In this document: positions 49,301-61,360 of the stretch, in pieces
Numbering within the stretch: the stretch's first letter is position 1
How the letters are laid out: each line of letters starts with the position of its first letter
NCBI GenBank assembly: GCA_029948255.1
Contig: JALIZF010001437.1
Location: 124,001-188,000, forward strand
Reading direction: 5' to 3'
DNA from: Telmatactis stephensoni
Taxonomy: Eukaryota; Cnidaria; Anthozoa; Actiniaria; Isophelliidae
DNA length: 64,000 nt
Translations under genes and position numbers: made by a program
The notes under the pieces: model-generated
The model's input: the letters and a program-made list of their open reading frames with translations, nothing else
What the model was told of the DNA's origin: nothing
Database searches by the model: none

Positions 49301-50990
49301 ACACGATGATATTCGTGTACAAACAGACAGTATTTGAAGCGAAAATTCGTCTTTAGAAAATCGTAAGCAAGCTTCGCTTACAGTTGTCAGTTGTGACTGT
49401 GAAGTGTTCGTAAATTTCATGTGAGGACCCGTTTAACTGAAACTTACTATTATTTTCATTACTTGGCGTTTTTAAATTGGCAGATACGAGGATCACCGAC
49501 TATGAATCTTTTTTTCTTGGCATCGTTTTTTCCTTCACACAACTTCACAGTGCAGTTCACCGCTTCATTCATGATCAGCAAGACAGTCGAAGCAACAGCC
49601 GACACAAAATCACATTTCGATAAAACTGCTGGTAAAATTTTCAATCCAGTGGCTTGAAGCTTAACCAAGGAGCAAATTATAATGTAGTTCATACAGGGTA
49701 AACATCCATTCACGGAAATTCTGATAGCTTTAATTTGAAGCCTCAGATTAGATTCTACTTTGCTTTGTATTTTATCGTTTGTCAGATCGTACACTCGTAC
49801 TTGCTTCTGATTGGTCAGTTTAGGACTTATGGGTTTCCTGTGGTGTTACTTACGGACATGAACTCGATGAATAGTAGCTACGCCTCGAAACGAGGCTGTA
49901 GCTACAAAAATCTAATTAGCGAAATCGGTAGTGATCGCGGGAGTCGGAGACATTTCGATTGTCCGGAAAGTAGGCGTAGATGTGCCGATACTACTTCGTT
50001 CGTCTTCGTCTCATCACGTTTTTTCTTTTGTCAGTTCGCGAGGGTGCGAAGTCATTTTGTGTCCTTCCAAACGATCATTTGCAATCCTAAGCTCTAGGCC
50101 CTTCGGGCTTGAGCAATAGATTCCTCATTACAGCCAACATATTTTTCAGGGATTTCAGATTAGAGTTTTAGCTGATGAATTGATGATGAAAATTAAATCT
50201 AGCATCAGCTTAGCTTTTTAGTAACTCGTAGCAGGCGTGTAACGTAGGTAGAATAGAGTTTTCACACGCGTGTAAAAGGGACAGCGCTGTGCCGGCAGTG
50301 ACTGCAGTGTCACTACCGTGATATAAAAACGTTCGAAATGTCTTGTCGACAATTGCTGGGCGTGTTAGCAACACCTACCTGTCAAATGTAGATAGTAGAG
50401 CAGATTATTACACGTTGAAACCAAGCAAATCTCACGAAACTATAGCGATTTTTTGTAGTTGCCGTTTGTCTTGTTGATTTTTACACTCACTGGCTTTTCA
50501 AGATGCAAGGTCAAGTTCTACCTGCATAGTTGTCTGTAATACGCATGTTAGGTTATAAAAGACTGGTAATTTTTTTAAAACACATACTGCATGATACTGC
50601 TTTACCATTTCTCATTGATGTTCACGATTACTTTTTCAAGATGCAATGTTAAGTTGTACTCTCTGCATTGCTACATTAAAGATGAAACGAGTTATACCGG
50701 TGATGATTTCAATTCGATGAAGTAAGACCACCTACATGTAGACTTGGTGTTTGCACTGTGCATTAGATAGGCCACCCACGTCGATCATTATTGTCTCCAG
50801 ACAAATACGCTTGTTCAAGAAAATTGTTTGCCATCAGTGAAAAAAAAAAAAGCTGCAATAGTTGTTTTAGAGTTAATGTTATTATATCATTAAAATGGTT
50901 TTGAGTCTACAGAAAATAATTGACGACAGTCAACGATCTCAAAGTTTTTACTGACCATTGTGAAAGCTTATCATCGGATTTAACGGTAAA
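46314..50990. other. Gene-poor stretch upstream of the phospholipase
   Basis: No host gene recognised. A single terminal-repeat-like sequence CAGTCGAGCCTGTATATAAC lies at about 46608. A (CCAA)n/(CAGA)n simple repeat lies at about 47010-47090. There is a small palindrome at about 49877-49908, where TAGCTACGCCTCG pairs with CGAGGCTGTAGCTA. An open stretch at about 48470-48650 on the plus strand (TEVAMETIIVTVFRVMHEHQ and on to FSELRELMH) is preceded by CTTCTTCAG and could be a terminal exon, but nothing supports it further. Confidence 0.4.
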
Positions 50991-50994
50991 CAAT

Positions 50995-51690
50995 AACATC
51001 ATCATCACCATCATCAACAACGACAACAATAACAACTTTAACAAGAATAACAACATCAATTAACAAAAACAATAACACCACGAACAAAAACAATAACAAC
51101 TACAACAAGAATAACAACTACAATAAGAATAACAACAACAACATCAACAGCAATAACAACAACAGCAATAACTACAATAATAACAACGACAACAACGACA
51201 ACATCAACAGCAATAACTACAACAACAATAACTACAACAACAATAACTACAATAATAACAACGACAACATCAACAGCAATAACAGCAACAGCAATAACTA
51301 CAACAACAATAACTACAATAATAACAACGACAACATCAACAGCAATAACAGCAACAGCAATAACTACAACAACAATAACTACAATAATAACAACGACAAC
51401 ATCAACAGCAATAACAGCAACAGCAATAACTACAACAACAATAACTACAATAATAACAACGACAACATCAACAGCAATAACAGCAACAGCAATAACTACA
51501 ACAACAATAACTACAATAATAACAACGACAACATCAACAGCAATAACAGCAACAGCAATAACTACAACAACAATAACAACTACAATAATAACAACGACAA
51601 CATCAACAGCAATAACAGCAACAGCAATAACTACAACAACAATAACAACTACAATTAATAAGAATAACAACTTCAACAACGACAACATAA
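50995..51690. repeat. 66-bp minisatellite of AAC/AAT/CAG triplets
   Basis: About 700 bases of (AAC)-like triplets organised into about seven 66-bp units, for example TAACTACAACAACAATAACT, ACAATAATAACAACGACAAC, ATCAACAGCAATAACAGCAA. The long minus-strand frame (Val/Ile/Ala-rich) is a by-product. The tract resumes at 60058 (CAACATCAACATCAATTAAC), so everything between is inserted. Confidence 0.93.
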
Positions 51691-51806
51691 ATGGTAAAAG
51701 GTAAAGGACTTTGTTTAACGTCGGAAGTTCCTTTAGCTGAGCTAATCTTCCAGGAAGCCGACGGTTCCCCTTCTCTCCCATCAGTGCTCCGTTTTAAGAG
51801 TATTTA
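51691..51806 (-). mobile_element. 3' half of a SINE split by the 8.1-kb element
   Basis: On the minus strand: TAAATACTCTTAAAACGGAG, CACTGATGGG, CCGTCGGCTTCCTGGAAGAT and a CTTTAC-type tail. These are the 3' half of the SINE seen complete at 19939-20203. The 5' half is at 59939-60057. Confidence 0.88.
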
Positions 51807-52439
51807 GGGACCGGTCATTATTTATGTGGAGGAGGAGGGAAAAAAAGAAGGGGGGTCAAGCCTATTTTAGATTGGCTGGAGGGAAGGACTCAACTTTTTT
51901 AAAAATACCTTGAGGGGGGCCATCAGTTTCAAGAGCGATCCATTAGCAAAGGTGGGTAAAACAATTAAAATATTGGAGTGCAAACAATATGTGTAAAACA
52001 GCAATGCTAACTTGTACAAGTTTATACAACATCTTTTGTTTTTTTTGTTCAAAACACTACCATTTTGTACGCCTTAGTGATTTGTATTTTACAGAAATAC
52101 TGTTCGCATGTACTCTGAACACTATTCAATATTATCTCAAATTTTAGTTAATCATTAAAAGAATGTAGACCTACCTGCATTACTATGTGCTTTGACTGAA
52201 TTTTCCTTTAAAAAATGCTTGTCACCTCCATAACCCAAGAGGCAATTAAACATGATGAGAATTATGCCAATTTTGCAATTTGAAAAATTTATAAAAGTTA
52301 AGAGATATTTTCCATTTTTGTTATTTAGCAAAAATATCACATTTAGTATATTTAATACTAGCACTAGTACACTAGTATTAAATATATGTTTTGTAATTTA
52401 ATAGGTTAGTCCAAAGTTATCAAGGAAATCATCTTATAA

Positions 52440-53230
52440 TCTTTAGACATTCTTTCTAATCTTTACTACTGTTTAATTTACCCCTATCTCACTTATGGCA
52501 TTGTCGCATGGGGTCACACATATCAATCCACAACAAATCCTCTTTTTATCCTACAAAAAAAAGCTATATGCCTAATCACCTTCAACAGTTTTCAAGCTCA
52601 TACGAACCCAATTTTTCTTGAATTAAAAATTCTGAAATTCCCAGATCTCGTCTTTCTTTACACTTCATTATTCATGTATGATTTCCATTCTAACAATCTG
52701 CCTATCTCCTTCAAATCTTACTTCACCAATGTAAATGAAAAACATAATTACAATACTCGTTTAGCCTCAAAGTTCAGCTACTCTTTGCCAAAAATTAGAA
52801 CTAGCTATGGCAAATACAATATTAAATTTTCTGGCGTCAAAGTATGGAATTCAATCAGTGATCCCACAAAGAAACTCTGCAAAGAAAAATTTAAAGAAAA
52901 ATTATGTAATGATATTCTCGCCTCCTATAACTCCTAGTGTGATATTGTTTTTGACTTCAGTGTTTATGTTCATATTTCTCAAGAAACTATTTTATTGTAT
53001 ATATTACCTATCTACGTTTTCCATTTCCTTGTAAATATCTCATCATTATCGACCTCGATCCTCTGATTTAAGTACTTGTTCAATTTCAGTGTTATTTTTC
53101 TGTACGTCTTTTTTAGTATTATATTATTTGACCATATCTCGTAAATGTAAACATTAACTAGTCGGCTACCTATCTTTGTTTAACCCCGTGGTTATTATAG
53201 CGGGTAGCCTGTACCTAATATCCTGTTTTA
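52440..53230 (+). mobile_element. LINE remnant, RT C-terminus and 3' UTR
   Basis: The open frame to the stop at 52935-52937 reads NLYYCLIYPYLTYGIVAWGH, TNPLFILQKKAICLITF, NLPISFKSYFTNVNEKHNYN and KYNIKFSGVKVWNSISD, the end of a CR1/Jockey-type reverse transcriptase. The RT palm is absent (5' truncated). About 300 bases of 3' UTR follow. It is not the same family as the LINE at 13.0 kb. Confidence 0.85.
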
Positions 53231-53504
53231 ATTTTAATTGTAACTAGACGCACACGTGCGTTCACTCGTGCCCCGGGAGCCCCTTTTAAGAGAGGCTCCA
53301 ATGACCGGCCCCGTTCGTACTCTTCCCCGAGCCGTTTCACGCATTTTTCGCCATTCCGGGAAATAGTTAACCGTAATTGCTGCGAGCGAAGCGAGCAGCT
53401 TACTAGCCTATTCGTGCAAAGCTCGAGCTTTTCAGCGATTTTCTCGTGACGTCAAAAAACGTCATCATAATCAGTTAACGTTAATGCATGGTCAGTGGTC
53501 ACTG

Positions 53505-54130
53505 GATATACAAGTTGTGGTTATAAAAGAGTGTTGGTAAGTATTTTGTAATGGATTTCTTTTGTATCTTTGACTGGTAAATAATTAGGGAAATTTTGCT
53601 TATTGTTCTTTTAATTTTAGTCAGTCTTTGAATCAATTTTGAGAGAATTATCAAGCTGCGTAATCGTGTTAGCGGATAGGTAAGTTGAAGCTTAAGTTTA
53701 TGTGCTATCATGTTCGATATCATGTCGAATTCAACCCTCATTCGTCAGTGCAAATATTTATAAAGGTCACAGGCTAGTGACGTTTTACAGGCAGTTTAGT
53801 GATGGTTTTAGAGAAAGACAATGATCTTTTATGAGTTTGTCCGCACTTTTGTTGCTGCCTGTAAAACGTCACTACTAAAGAAACAGCCTTTGACCTTTAT
53901 GAATATTTGTACTGACGAATGAGGGTTGAATTCGACAGATAGCACAAAAGCTTAGGTTTCAGCTTACCGATCTAACACGATCACGCAGCTTGATAATTCT
54001 CTCAAAACTGATCCAAAGACTGACTAAACTGAATTAAAAGAACAATAAGCAAAATTTGTATTAACAATATCGCTAATTATTTACCAGTCAAAGATACAAA
54101 AGAAATCCATTACAACTCACAACTTGTACG
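53505..54130. repeat. About 625-bp imperfect palindrome
   Basis: Arms of about 290 bases (53505-53793 and 53850-54130) are inverse copies with several small indels, for example GTAATGGATTTCTTTTGTAT and TTCAACCCTCATTCGTCAGT. The loop of about 57 bases includes AGAAAGACAATGATC. No ORF. It is probably an old long-TIR MITE; ends are not clear enough to name a target duplication. Confidence 0.85.
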
Positions 54131-54435
54131 TTCACTTAGGGTTTCACGGGTTAAATGTACCCACTCTCAATTGTTGTTGTATACCTTGCATACTCGCAGC
54201 ACTTCACTTTCTATTAGAAATAGCTAGTATATAGACCATTTTTGAATCGGTTAACTAAAACGAAAGAATATCTGATTAGTCAATTTGTCTGTCAGCAGCT
54301 ATTAGTGTTTGCCTTTGTCTTTCTATTATCATGCATGCGTATTATATATCACCGACATGCAAACATATTACCTGCAAATATACCAGTTTATTCAACTTTT
54401 TATTTCACTATGTATCTCAATTGTTTGCTGTAAAG

Positions 54436-57400
54436 TACGGAAGCCCAGGAGGGTCACTGATCGTTTTTATTTTTAACTTTTTGCTTTTTGTTTTTAATGT
54501 TTCCGTTTTTATTTGTAAGCTTTCAGTTTTTATTTTTAACTTTTTGCTTTTTGTTTTTAACTTTTCGGTTTTTATTTTTTGCGTTTCCGTTTTTAACTTT
54601 TCGGTTTTTACTTGTATGTTTTCCGTTTTTATTTGTCGATTTTCCGTTTTTATTTTTCGCTTTTCCGTTTTTATTTTTCTCTTTTCCGTTTTTATTTGTT
54701 ACATTCCGTTTTTATTTTTCGCATTTCCGTTTTTGTTTTTCGCATTTCAGTTTTTGTTTTTCGCTTTTCCGTTTTTATTTTTCGCTTTTCCGTTTTTATT
54801 TTTTGCTTTTCCGTTTTTATTTGTTACCTTTCCGTTTTTATTTGACGCTTTTCCGTTTTTATTTTTTGCCTTTCCGTATTTATTTCTTGCCTTTCCGTTT
54901 TTATTTTTGAATTTTCCGTTTTTGTTTTTCGCCTTTTGCGTTTTTATTTGTTACATTCCGTTTTTATTTTTCGCATTTCCGTTTTTGTTTTTCGCATTTC
55001 CGTTTTTGTTTTTCGCTTTTCCGTTTTTATTTTTCGCTTTTCCGTTTTTATTTGTTCTTTTTCCGTTTTTATTTTTCGCATTTTCGTTTTTATTTTTTGC
55101 TTTTCCGTTTTTATTTGTTACCTTTCCGTTTTTATTTGACGCTTTTCCGTTTTTATTTTTTGCCTTTCCGTATTTATTTCTTGCCTTTCCGTTTTTATTT
55201 TTGAATTTTCCGTTTTTGTTTTTCGCCTTTTGCGTTTTTATTTTTTGCTTTTTTTTTTATTTTTAAAAATGAAAAACAAAAATTTAGTGTTTTTCATAAA
55301 ATGGAAAAACGAAAAATAAAAACGAAAAAGGAACAAATAAAAACGGAAAAGGAACAAATAAAAACGGAAAAGCAAGAAATAAAAACGGAAACACAGCAAA
55401 TAAAAACGCTCAGCATAGACCATAATGCACTGCGGGTCAATCGTCAACATGGCGGACGTGTGGTTGTGCTGGACTCTGATGTTATCTTATAAGACTTAGT
55501 TAAGGCTGGCGTTATAAGTATATTAAGCTTAACTTATAAGCTATAAAAGTTTACCGTATATGCCCGACTGTATTTCAACTCGATCTCCCGGGGGGGGGGG
55601 GGGGGGAGGTACTCGCCTATATTTTCTATATACGGGTATATGTGCCGCGCTATAGGGTATGGTTTTTCGGCTTTTTGGTCTGGGGTAGGGTATCCTTTTT
55701 TGACATTTTGTCTGGGATAGGGTATGGTTTTTGTCTGGGTTAGGGTTACAATTTGGTCGTTTTAGTCTGGGATAGGGGTAGGTTTTGGTCGGTTTTAGTC
55801 TGAAATAAGCTACGCTTTCTGTCGATCGCGACACAGAAACGATGTAAATTCCATTGAAAGTTAGTAAATATTGATTTCAATCTATTGAATGACCATTTTT
55901 TGCATGTCAACAAATGTAGTATGACCACGATGTAGTTAACACTAACTGTTTAATCTAGGATAGTGTGTACAAGTCTTAGGTTAAGTCTGGGGTAGGGTAT
56001 GAAAAATCGAAATTTTAGGTCTGCGATAGGGTCAGGGTTTTGAGGTCCTTACCCAAGTTGGGGTGGTAGTACCTCCCCGGGCTCGATCTGAAATTTTAAG
56101 TAAAACTTACCGTACCATTCCCTACAAATACGTGAAGATTTATTGATTATTTACGATACTCTGTTTGCTTGAGTACGTGTGGAAGGCTTTATTTTACATA
56201 TTACAAACACCTGCAGTCAACTAGATCTAAAGGGTGGAGTAGACCGTTATCGAGCTATCGTAGCTCTAAAAGTAGCACCGCGGACCCCTTTTCCTTTATT
56301 GTTTTTGGTGTCCCGAACTCAAAAACAACCTACATGCAAACTGGAATTTACAGAAAAAATCCTCGATAAAATCTCGCGCGAGCCCATTAGAGCCTTAACT
56401 ACTGTACTGTACAGTACTATACAAAGGCAAGACAAGCTTCGGATTGGAATCACTTTTTACTCCAGGTTGTTTACATTTCTTTGCACGCCAGAATTCACCA
56501 AGTGACCATTTTTTGCAAAATGAAAATCTTTGAAATATCTACTAATTATTTTTTCCAAACATGGTCCATTCCGCCTAATAAAGTGAAAATATACAGCACA
56601 ACCACACGTCCACCATGTTGATAACGATTGACCCGCAGAGCATTATGGTCTATGCTGAGCGTTTTTATTTTCTGTGTTTCCGTTTTTATTTCTTGCTTTT
56701 CCGTTTTTATTTGTTCCTTTTCCGTTTTTATTTGTTCCTTTTCCGTTTTTATTTGTTCCTTTTCCGTTTTAAACACTAAATTTTTGTTTTTCATTTGTTA
56801 AAAATAAATAATCGGAAAAATAAAACAAAAAAAAGCAAAAAATAAAAACGCGAAAGGCGAAAAACAAAAACGGAAAATCCAAAAATAAAAACGAAAAGGT
56901 AACAAATAAAAACGGAAAAGCGAAAAATAAAAACGGAAAACCAAAAAATAAAAACGGAAAAGCGAAAAATAAAAACGGAAAAGCGAAAAATAAAAACGGA
57001 AAAGCGAAAAATAAAAACGGAAAAGCGAAAAATAAAAACGGAAAAGCGAAAAATAAAAATGGAAAGGCGAAACATAAAAACGGAAATGCAAAAAATAAAA
57101 ACGGAAAGACAAAAAATTAATACGGAAAAGCGAAAAATAACAACGGAAAATATTCAAGTGAAAACCGAAAAGTTAAAAACGGAAAAGCAAAAAATAAAAA
57201 CGGAAACATTAAAAACAAAAAGCAAAAAGTTAAAAATAAAAACTGAAAGCTTACAAATAAAAACGGAAACATTAAAAACAAAAAGCAAAAAGTTAAAAAT
57301 AAAAACGATCAGTAAAAAACGGAAAAGCAAAAAATAAAAACCAAAAAGTTAAAAGCAAAAAGCAAAAAGTTAAAAATAAAGACCGAAAGCTTGCAAATAA

Positions 57401-57537
57401 AAACGGAAACATTAAAAACAAAAAGCAAAAAGTTAAAAATAAAAACGATCAGTAAAAAACGGAAAAGCAAAAAAGTTAAAAACAAAAAGCAAAAAGTTAA
57501 AAGTAGAAACGATCAGTGACCCTCCTGGGCTTCCGTA
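54436..57537. mobile_element. 3.1-kb foldback element with 21-bp tandem-repeat arms
   Basis: The ends TACGGAAGCCCAGGAGGGTC and its exact inverse are bordered by GTAAAG (54430-54435 and 57538-57543), a 6-bp target duplication. The arms (54465-55255 and 56815-57510) are built from about 20-21-bp units like TTTTCCGTTTTTATTTTTCG and its inverse. Each arm then has a short tract of the same unit in the opposite direction (55296-55410 and 56650-56775). Next inside is a second pair of inverted sequences (AGCATAGACCATAATGC and the AACATGGCGGACGTG region, at 55411-55475 and 56595-56660). The centre holds a G-run repeat. The layout resembles the known foldback elements FB of Drosophila, TU of sea urchin and Galileo. 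No transposase. Long FPFLFFAFPFLF-type frames in the arms are by-products. Confidence 0.88.
55588..56092. repeat. G-run repeat with TCTGGGATAGGGTATGG units
   Basis: CCC then about 16 G, AGGTACTCGCCTATATTTTC, CGGGTATATGTGCCGC. Seven or so copies of GTCTGGG(A/G)TAGGGTATGG follow, and it ends TTGGGGTGGTAGTACCTCCCCGGG. GGTACT..CC and AGTACCTCCCCGGG at the two ends are inverse. Same layout as the repeat at 11.7 kb. It is nested in the loop of the foldback element. Confidence 0.75.
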
Positions 57538-57543
57538 GTAAAG

Positions 57544-59640
57544 ACTTCTACATCGGCGTTTTTGACACAATAACAACTTGTATTTTTTCGTTCATGTTTA
57601 GGATGTTTTATATACGAATAAAAGACATTACGTGACCAAACGCGAGGTCAAATAGAAACGTATAAATTGTCTGGTGATAATTTCGATATTAAAATTCAGT
57701 ACAAAATCTTTTCAAGATCTCTTGAATGCTTGAATGAGGAATATAATTGACTTGCTTCTATGTATGCTCGTTTAGCAACATGTAGGATGAGAAATTCGTA
57801 GTTTTCCAGCTCATAGGAAATAGTCTTTATCGCGAGGGCCTCTCTTCAAGTACTCCATTTAGAGTTCGCTATTTGGTCAAAGTATTGGAGATCAAGCTCA
57901 AAATAACAGCCCATTCTGAAGCTCTTATAAGTATATAGATATATCTCGAGTTAAAAGCTCCAAATTACATTGTGCTACTGCAGGAAAAGCTTGTCTCTGA
58001 AAGCTATTTTCTTTGTAGTCGGCCATCTTGCATTCCTAAAGTTCCTCGCTGGCGTTCACTACGGAGGTGATGAATGAAGGGCATTGTTTTTTACGTTCTT
58101 AACCAATCAGGGGTGTAACACGTGACCGATTGCGCAAGAATGCTGCATTCTCGAGACGAACACAGGAAAAAAAGAAAAAACTAGACCCTGTTGGCAGGGT
58201 AACTGGGCTACCTGTGGCTATTGGCATTGGGTGGTACAGATATCAGTGTGCATCTAATTATAGGCTGTTCAGCAGAAGTATTATAAAGTGAACTGTGCAA
58301 TTGTGTTCCATGTTCTACAAATGAGCTTAAATTCTCTGAATTCCAATACCAGGTAGATTTTATCAGAGAAAAACAAAGAGAATACAAAGATATAGCACAT
58401 GGCAGCATTCTAATAAAGGACACAGGTTCCTTGAGGGTGAGGCATAGCATGTGAATCAAATAGTTTTTACCATCTGAGGTATAGTAGATGGCCACAGTAC
58501 AACCAATTGGTATTATGAATGAGGTATAATTTTGTGTGATTAAAGATTGCATAATTGTATATTATTTCACCCAAAATGTACAGCAATCAAAAGTTTCTAG
58601 TGTACAATAGTGACCGTAGCTTGGACTGTAGTCAATTTTATCTAAAGATAGTATTGAATATACAGCTGGGTACCTGCATTCAACCCAAACATAAGTACAT
58701 TGTCACTAAAGGTGCTTGGATATTGTATTATGAGATCATAGGTACAGGAATTGTTTCTATATCACTTGACAGAATAAAATTAATATGATTCAAATTTTTA
58801 TAAACAGATGACTTGTAGTTTTCCTTACATGCATAGGATCGAATCATGTACTATACCCTTTATTAAGCATACTGGATTGAGATTAATCCTTGCTAATTTC
58901 ACTTTACATTTGACTTTTCATACCTCCTATTTCCAAATATCCATGTTAAGCTTATGTAATTTTTCTCAGTTAAGTTTACTCTTATGACAGTTATGATGTG
59001 CAGTCATAATCCTAGAATATTTATTATTTTCCTGGATTTATTTATGAAGCGTGTATAAATTCTCTCGACTGGTATTCTGCCGGGTTCTCGATCACGCATA
59101 TAAAAATGTACTGTTCAAAACAAGACTTTCAGAAAAAAAAACAAAAGCTTTATTTCCATGTATATTTCTTAAATTTATTATTGACAATAAAAGTACTATG
59201 TCTAATGGAACTGTATGTGGTTCCCGATAGATTCTAGAATGCTTTGGTTAGGTTTATTTCCGTCGGTCCCGCGTCTCATATTTCAAGTACGATCGATAAA
59301 GCTTTAAAATCTTCTATGAATCAGCAAAATATTCAACAAGAAATCTCCTCTAGATTTGTAAACGGTAATTCTATCTGACATATGGAAAGAACAACAATAA
59401 TCACGAAGAAAAAGGCTGAAAACTTACTTCGAAATCTCATGTCTAATGGCGGCCCTTCTATCTGGCTGAATGCTTGAAGCACCCAGTAATGCATTGCGCG
59501 TGTACAGTATTGCGCAAGGCCTTTTCTCGAGACGAAGACAGGAAAAAACGACAAAAAAAACAAAGGTAATTTTAGACTGGGCCTACCACAGGTAGCCCAG
59601 TAAAAAATTGCAGTTTATAACTCGTTCCCGGCCTAAAGGC
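57544..59640. other. Unassigned part of the 8.1-kb element
   Basis: No gene recognised. TGGGCTACCTGTGG at about 58207 and its near inverse CCACAGGTAGCCCAG at about 59586 enclose about 1.4 kb. The sequences outside them, GAGACGAACACAGGAAAAAA (58153) and GAGACGAAGACAGGAAAAAA (59528), are in direct orientation. This suggests two copies of one repeat end rather than a simple TIR element. Confidence 0.4.
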
Positions 59641-59720
59641 CTGGGCACGAGTAAATAGTATATATCTAAATTGTGGTACTAAATAAAGACATATTGTATT
59701 ATTGTATTGTATTGTAATCA
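59640..59720 (+). mobile_element. Retroelement 3' tail with (TATTG)n
   Basis: The segment CTAAATAAAGACATATTGTA then TTATTGTATTGTATTG looks like a non-LTR 3' UTR ending in an A/T-rich pentanucleotide tail. The body cannot be traced. Confidence 0.5.
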
Positions 59721-59938
59721 TATGTGACAAACTTTTTAATAATTACTGGACATATATAAACCTAACCGGAAAAATATGAGGTGGCAGAAGAGGGGGGGGG
59801 GGGGGGGTCATCACTAAAATAATGAATAAATAAGGGGGGGTCACTTGCTATTTACATACCATGCTGGGGGGCCTTACAGAAAATTTGATCTTCCCAACAT
59901 ATTTTCCCTCCCCCCTCTACATAATGACCGGTTCCTTA

Positions 59939-60057
59939 AAGCTACTTAATGCTACACGGAAAGGAAAGAAGTCGAAACAAGGATGCGAAGTCAGGACTAG
60001 GGACCTCTCGGACCGAAGGCCGCGCACTAACCAACTGTGCCATCCTTGCTCCTTCAA
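59939..60057 (-). mobile_element. 5' half of the SINE split by the 8.1-kb element
   Basis: The minus strand starts GGAGCAAGGATGGCACAGTT (A-box region TGGCACAGTTGG), has a weak B-box (AGTCCTGAC region) and ends CCGTGTAGCATTAAGTAGCT, where the 8.1-kb element interrupts it. It rejoins the 3' half at 51691-51806. Confidence 0.85.
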
Positions 60058-60119
60058 CATCAACATCAATTAACAACATCATTATCATCAACAACTACTA
60101 CTATTATACACAGAAACTT

Positions 60120-61360
60120 TGCTTTGTGAGTTAGATTCATGAATGCTCTTCATACGAAAAGGTGATAGTAACTATTGGAGACACTCTGTTCATTTAGGTA
60201 TGTATCTCCAGGTTGATTGTGCATGCCATTTGATCCGTACATTTCAATCGCAACTAAATATTCTTGTAGTTCATATATGTTTTTTTGTTTGCTCGAATAG
60301 TAGAAATTTTGATATTTCTAACAGTGTTCAACAATCATCAGATAGAGAGAGTCTTTAAAGCCATGACTATGTGTGACAAACTTTAGAAAACGAGACAATA
60401 ACACCCTATTACCTAACATCACTAATTTTGTTCCATAGTTACCTCCAACGACCAACCGAAAAAAGGTGTGTTAGTATACTTTCAAATAAATGTCCAGCCT
60501 CAAAGGTCCAAGGGTTAGGTTAGAGTTAGGGTTAAAGGTTTAAGGGGTTCCTTTCACTGCGGGAAACGGATCTATCGCTAGGTTCTTAGATAAGCTCAGT
60601 GTACAACGTTTTCAAAAACTGACCGCGATCATTTTCGATAAAATTATCAACTAAACCAAGAAAGCATGAGTAGTAAACAAACCCTTATTCACATACCGGT
60701 CCAAATACTGTTGTAGGTCACAGACTTGATTCACGAAGGCAACCGTAAGTAGTACTTAATTAGTGGAGCCGACAGGCCAAAACCACTTCAACTCCTGTCT
60801 TACGTGCTAAAGATGAAATGAAATTTCTTTCATTCGATATGCAAATGAATTTCACGCCAAAAACACAGACATGCGCAGACAAATTGTATACATGCTGCAC
60901 AGTTGTCAACACGTGTACACGTGATTGTAAAGAGATCATTGGAAGAAGATTTTAATCAAGCTAGTTACGTTAGGCTAGCTATCCATGCAGATTAGTCTAC
61001 TGTCCTGATAATTCACGATAACGAGAAAAGGTAGCTTGCTGGCTGCTAGCTGCTAGTTGGTACTTGCTAGTTGATATTTAATGCATTGGTTAAAAAAAGA
61101 CTGCGATTTGCGCTTTGGTATCGTTTTATTTCAGGCTGGAAATGCACAAAATTATTATTTTAAGATCGATATATTTCAACACAGTAGTAACTTTTTTATT
61201 CAATATTTTTTCGTATTTTTTTGCCCTCTAACAGCATGATCTTAAGTTACAATTTATACACGTCATCACAGGAGAAAAGGCGATTTAGAGCAATTTTAGA
61301 GCAAGACTGTGAAAACGGCACGGTCACGGCAAGGAACGCATCAAGGGACTTTAATACGAT
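60120..61360. other. Nothing recognised
   Basis: No coding frame, RNA gene or clear repeat. A short GGTTAGGTTAGAGTTAGGGTT run at about 60513 resembles degenerate telomere-like sequence. GCTAGCTGCTAGTTGGTACT near 61045 is a small direct repeat of GCTAG(C/T)TG. Confidence 0.4.

Larger units (their letters stand above)
51807..59935. mobile_element. 8.1-kb composite element with 3-bp TTA duplication, Harbinger-like ends
   Basis: The left end GGGACCGGTCATTATTTATG and the inverse of the right end GGAACCGGTCATTATGTAGA match for about 17 bases and go on into GGAGG-rich sequence. The flanks are the two halves of one SINE, with TTA on both sides (51804-51806, 59936-59938). Removing the element and one TTA restores the SINE seen at 19939, so the borders are well supported. 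A TWA duplication and GG ends suit PIF/Harbinger. No transposase was found inside. Contents: a LINE tail (52440-53230), a palindrome (53505-54130), the foldback element (54436-57537) and unassigned sequence. It is probably a small MITE-like element later inflated by nested insertions. Confidence 0.75.

Noticed and set aside
51056..51781. 241-codon Val/Ile-rich open frame on the minus strand
   Set aside because: By-product of the AAC/AAT/CAG minisatellite with a 66-bp period.
54331..55266. 311-codon Phe/Leu/Pro-rich open frame and its neighbours in the foldback arms
   Set aside because: It is the translation of a 21-bp simple repeat; any frame without a stop in one unit stays open. No protein features.
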